This document shows, in pieces, positions 61,351 to 64,000 of a DNA stretch of 64,000 bases. The notes beneath the pieces are model-generated. The model saw only the letters and a list, made by a program, of their open reading frames with translations, was not told where the DNA came from and searched no databases. The position numbers were made by a program, and so were the translations under genes. The stretch is from Cladopsammia gracilis (Eukaryota > Cnidaria > Anthozoa > Scleractinia > Dendrophylliidae). The stretch is from assembly GCA_022457155.1 (NCBI GenBank), contig JAJGOT010000205.1, forward strand, positions 517,001-581,000, in the 5' to 3' direction. Each line of letters starts with the position of its first letter. The stretch's first letter is position 1.

Positions 61351-64000
61351 ATGACAAACCCAAGTGATAGTAGTTCCCCTGGTGGGTCTGGTGGGTCCTC
61401 TACTGGTTCGGGTGCAAGCACTCTAGTCGCGCAACCAAATCACCGCGTGCTAGTAATGCCGGAGGCATTATCTGCTGGCCAGAAGAAGGAATGGTCGACG
61501 TGGTTAAAGCACTTCATAAACAACGTGTCCTTAAACAAGTGGACGGACGAGGAGAAAAGCGACTTTCTCGCCTTGCGACTTCGAGGCCCAGCACAGGAGA
61601 CATATCAAAGTCTGAGCGAGATGGTGCAATCGGGTACTTTCGACGGTCTGGCCGAGGCACTGGGTACAAAATTCGCGCCAGCCGAACGGGTCGAATTGTA
61701 TAAGGAGGAATTTCGAACGCGGAAACGACAACCGGGCGAGAAACTCGGATCGTTTCATCAGCGCATTGGACGAGAGCGAGCTACGTGTGCGAATACGTCA
61801 GGGAAATCCTAAGAACCTCGACGAAGCAGTTAGCAGGGCGATACAGCTTGAGGCTATCTACGAGGCGAAAAACGGGCAGCGAAAACAAAACAAACAACCG
61901 GTTCGCGTGCAAGCCGTGACATCGGACGAGGTCGCCGCGGGAGCATCATTGACAGCTATGCTGACTAGACAAACCGCTTCCCTAGAAAACGTAGTTAATC
62001 TACTAACGGAGCGCGGGAAAACTTCATTAGCGGGCGGGACGTCACACGAGAGGAAGAACCGCGGTCAATCGCGTGGAGGAAGACTTTGCTGGAACAGTGG
62101 GGAGAAAGGACACTTTCGGTCAAATTGCCCCAAGCGAGCGAAGTCGGAAAACTAAACGTGGCTGGCGCAGCGTGTCAAGCGTCAGCCACCCAGACAATAA
62201 AGGCCCAAGAAGCAAAGTCCAATGGAGCCCAGAAATCAAGCGAGAGCGTGGACGTGTCGGAACCCCAGGCTCTGGGAGCGTGCAGCGTGGCTAACAGCGC
62301 GGCAGTGTATGCACCCGGGCTGGTAGAGGGTCATAGCATGAATTTGTCGCTGGACACGGGGTCTGCGGTAACACTCGTTCATAGTCGGATTTTGGATAGA
62401 ATCGGTAAAGGCAACTTAGCAATTGAGAAGGCTAGGAAAGGGGTGATATCTGCTAATGGTCAGCCGCTTGAGGTCCCAGGGACGTGTAAATGTAGGATAC
62501 GTCTAGGCGGGATCGACGCTCAGGGTGCATTGTGTTTTAGTGGCTGGTGATATCACTCAGGATTGTCTGGTTGGTGTAGATTTTCTGGCTAAGCACAAGT
62601 GTTGGATAGATTTCGAGGGAAATTCGATTAAGGCTGGTGGCGTTAGTGTTCCGATAAGTTGTAAGGGTAGTGGTATTGTTGAATGTGGAAGAATTATAAA
62701 CAAATAAAATGAAAGGCTGATCGTACAGTAAGGAATTTATTTTTAACCGATTAATTTCGAACGGCACGGCCGTTCTTCTTCAGAGTATAACCGTATTAAA
62801 AGAAAAAACCTTACAGATTTGAATATATAAAGCGAAAGCATGTATAAAGTATGTATAAAGTATGTATAAAGTATGTATAAAGTATATCCAAAGTATGTAA
62901 TTTCATATCTTTCGCTTGTTATATATTCAAATCTGTAACGTTTTTTCTTTTAGTACGGTTATACCCTGAAGAAGAACGGCCGTGCCGTTCGAAATTAATC
63001 GGTTAAAAATATATTCCTTACTGTACGATCAGCCTTTCATTTTATTTGTTTTCAATTATTTCTGCTGATCAGATCCTTCACAAGGATCCAGTACTTCCAA
63101 TTTGTCGAGTGGTCCTTTCATTTACAAATTCTGGAAGAATTAGTTTGGCTGAGACGGTTATTGTGCAGGTTTGCATAAGATGTTGATGCCGGCGAGGATA
63201 GTGGCTGTTAGTGATAAGGCCACTGGTATTATAGAGCTCAGTCCTGGATTTGCCGATAAACATTCCCTGATGCTGGCACGGGTGGTAGCCGAGCCGAAAG
63301 AGGGCCTGGTAGCCGTGAGGATGATCAACCCTTCTCCTCATTCTGTAGTCCTGTACCAAGGCAATACCCTGGAAACCTTTACTCCGTTACACGAGGATGA
63401 CGTAGCTGCGACGCAGCCGCGCCCAGTCCTTTCCGTGCAGAAATCGTTAAGCAGAAAGAACCGAGCCAAGAAGCAAGTAGCGAAGTTGTTCAATTGGGAC
63501 GGCGCAGAGATGAGCACTGCTGAACGTGCGAGGCTGGAAGAACTCCTAGAGGAGTTTGAAGACATCGTAGCTAAGGACTCCTCAGACCTTGGAAAGACAA
63601 ACAAGGTCTACCATCGCATCCCTACCAGAGATGCAGCACCGATTAAGCAAGCCCCGAGGCGTGTCCCGTTTCGTCAGCGTTAAGAGTTGGAGAGAAACCT
63701 GAAGGACATGCTCGACAATTGCATTATTGAGCGTTCAAAGAGTCCCTGGTCCAGTCCAATCGTGATCGTTCGTAAAGAGGACGGAGGTACGAGAATATGC
63801 GCCGACTACAGACGGCAAAATGACGTCACAAGAAAAGACGCGTACCCCCTGCCCCGTGTGGACTCAACGTTGGACGCCCTGGGTGGTGCAAAGTACTTTT
63901 CCACAGTTGATCTGGCGAGCGGATACTGGCAAGTCGAGGTTGATCCCTGAGACAGAGAGAAGACAGCATTTGTCGTCCCTCAAGGTCTGTTCGAGTATCG
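61351..64000 (+). pseudogene. Ty3/gypsy LTR retrotransposon gag-pol, decayed, runs off right edge
   Basis: Gag begins at the ATG 61351 (MTNPSDSSSPGG). A frame change near 61760-61812 leads to the nucleocapsid part with a zinc knuckle (CWNSGEKGHFRSNC). The protease has LDTGSAVTLV near 62350. Another shift precedes LVGVDFLAKHKCWID. A fold-back element interrupts at ~62705-63052. The RT follows, with WSSPIVIVRKEDGGTRICAD and FSTVDLASGYWQVEVDP, then an in-frame TGA at 63948 before DREKTAFVVPQGLFEY. The RT active site and integrase lie beyond the window. Several breaks show it is inactive. Confidence 0.85.
62705..63052. mobile_element. Fold-back element with hammerhead-like arms inserted in the gypsy element
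   Basis: The arms AATGAAAGGCTGATCGTACA (left) and TGTACGATCAGCCTTTCATT (right) extend for ~130 bp and enclose four TATGTATAAAG units (62840-62883). The right arm has CTGAAGA (62966-62972), a 7-bp stem GAACGGC/GCCGTTC and GAAA (62991-62994); the left arm has the same on the minus strand. CAAATAAAA/TTTTATTTG borders it. Confidence 0.65.

Overview
The window is nuclear DNA of an animal, most likely a cnidarian and perhaps a stony coral. It carries a large endogenous adintovirus (Maverick/Polinton-type virus) next to, and apparently inside, a host gene. The first ~17.5 kb are GC-rich, compact and almost wholly coding. The remaining ~46.5 kb are AT-rich, intron-like and full of transposons. Assignment to coral is an inference from the repeat style and the gene model; no species marker is visible.

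Region 1 (1-17513) is the virus. Its hallmarks are a family-B DNA polymerase whose N-terminal 307 codons run off the left edge, a DDE integrase with a C-terminal chromodomain, a penton-like protein, the major capsid protein, an adenovirus-type cysteine protease, a FtsK/HerA-type packaging ATPase and a parvovirus-like phospholipase A2. Around these lie small basic core-like proteins, a protein with two PPxY motifs, a GRF zinc-finger protein, a SLOG/DprA-like nucleotide-binding protein, a DEDD-type exonuclease (frameshifted), a RING-type finger protein, coiled-coil proteins and a tRNA-His gene. Layout is economical: several stop codons sit inside the TATA box of the next gene, and many consecutive genes overlap as ATGA or TAATG. 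Two reading frames are shifted and one has an internal stop, so this copy looks recently decayed.

The most unusual part is 15655-17513. One 82-codon exon (basic nuclear-localisation-like segment plus a possible F-box-like helix) ends at a GTATGT donor and is followed by eight related zinc-finger-like modules. Module 1 is contiguous with the exon. Modules 2-8 each begin at a polypyrimidine/AG acceptor in phase 0, and every module ends in its own stop. In all eight, Cys is residue 11 and Trp residue 16 counted from the junction, followed by a CxxC. This looks like a viral switch of alternative terminal exons able to make eight proteins from one promoter. That promoter is divergent and is duplicated in inverted orientation at the other side of the element (1193-1288 and 15495-15589), where it serves the RING gene and a small cysteine-rich gene.

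Region 2 (about 17.5-41.7 kb) carries minus-strand exons of a host UBE2O-like E2/E3 ubiquitin ligase. Seven exons (41624 down to 18791) join with consistent phase. The catalytic UBC part is missing, so it should lie left of the window beyond the virus; the virus therefore appears to sit in a UBE2O intron. The introns hold many TIR elements, a nested LINE, a DIRS-type RNase H fragment and tRNA-derived repeats.

Region 3 (41.8-54.9 kb) is a tandem array of 5.0-5.8 kb units with long fold-back elements, TA microsatellites and hammerhead-ribozyme-like cores. Region 4 (54.9-64 kb) holds MITEs, a hAT fragment, a Penelope-like RT fragment with a hammerhead-like tail, and a decayed Ty3/gypsy element interrupted by another fold-back and running off the right edge.
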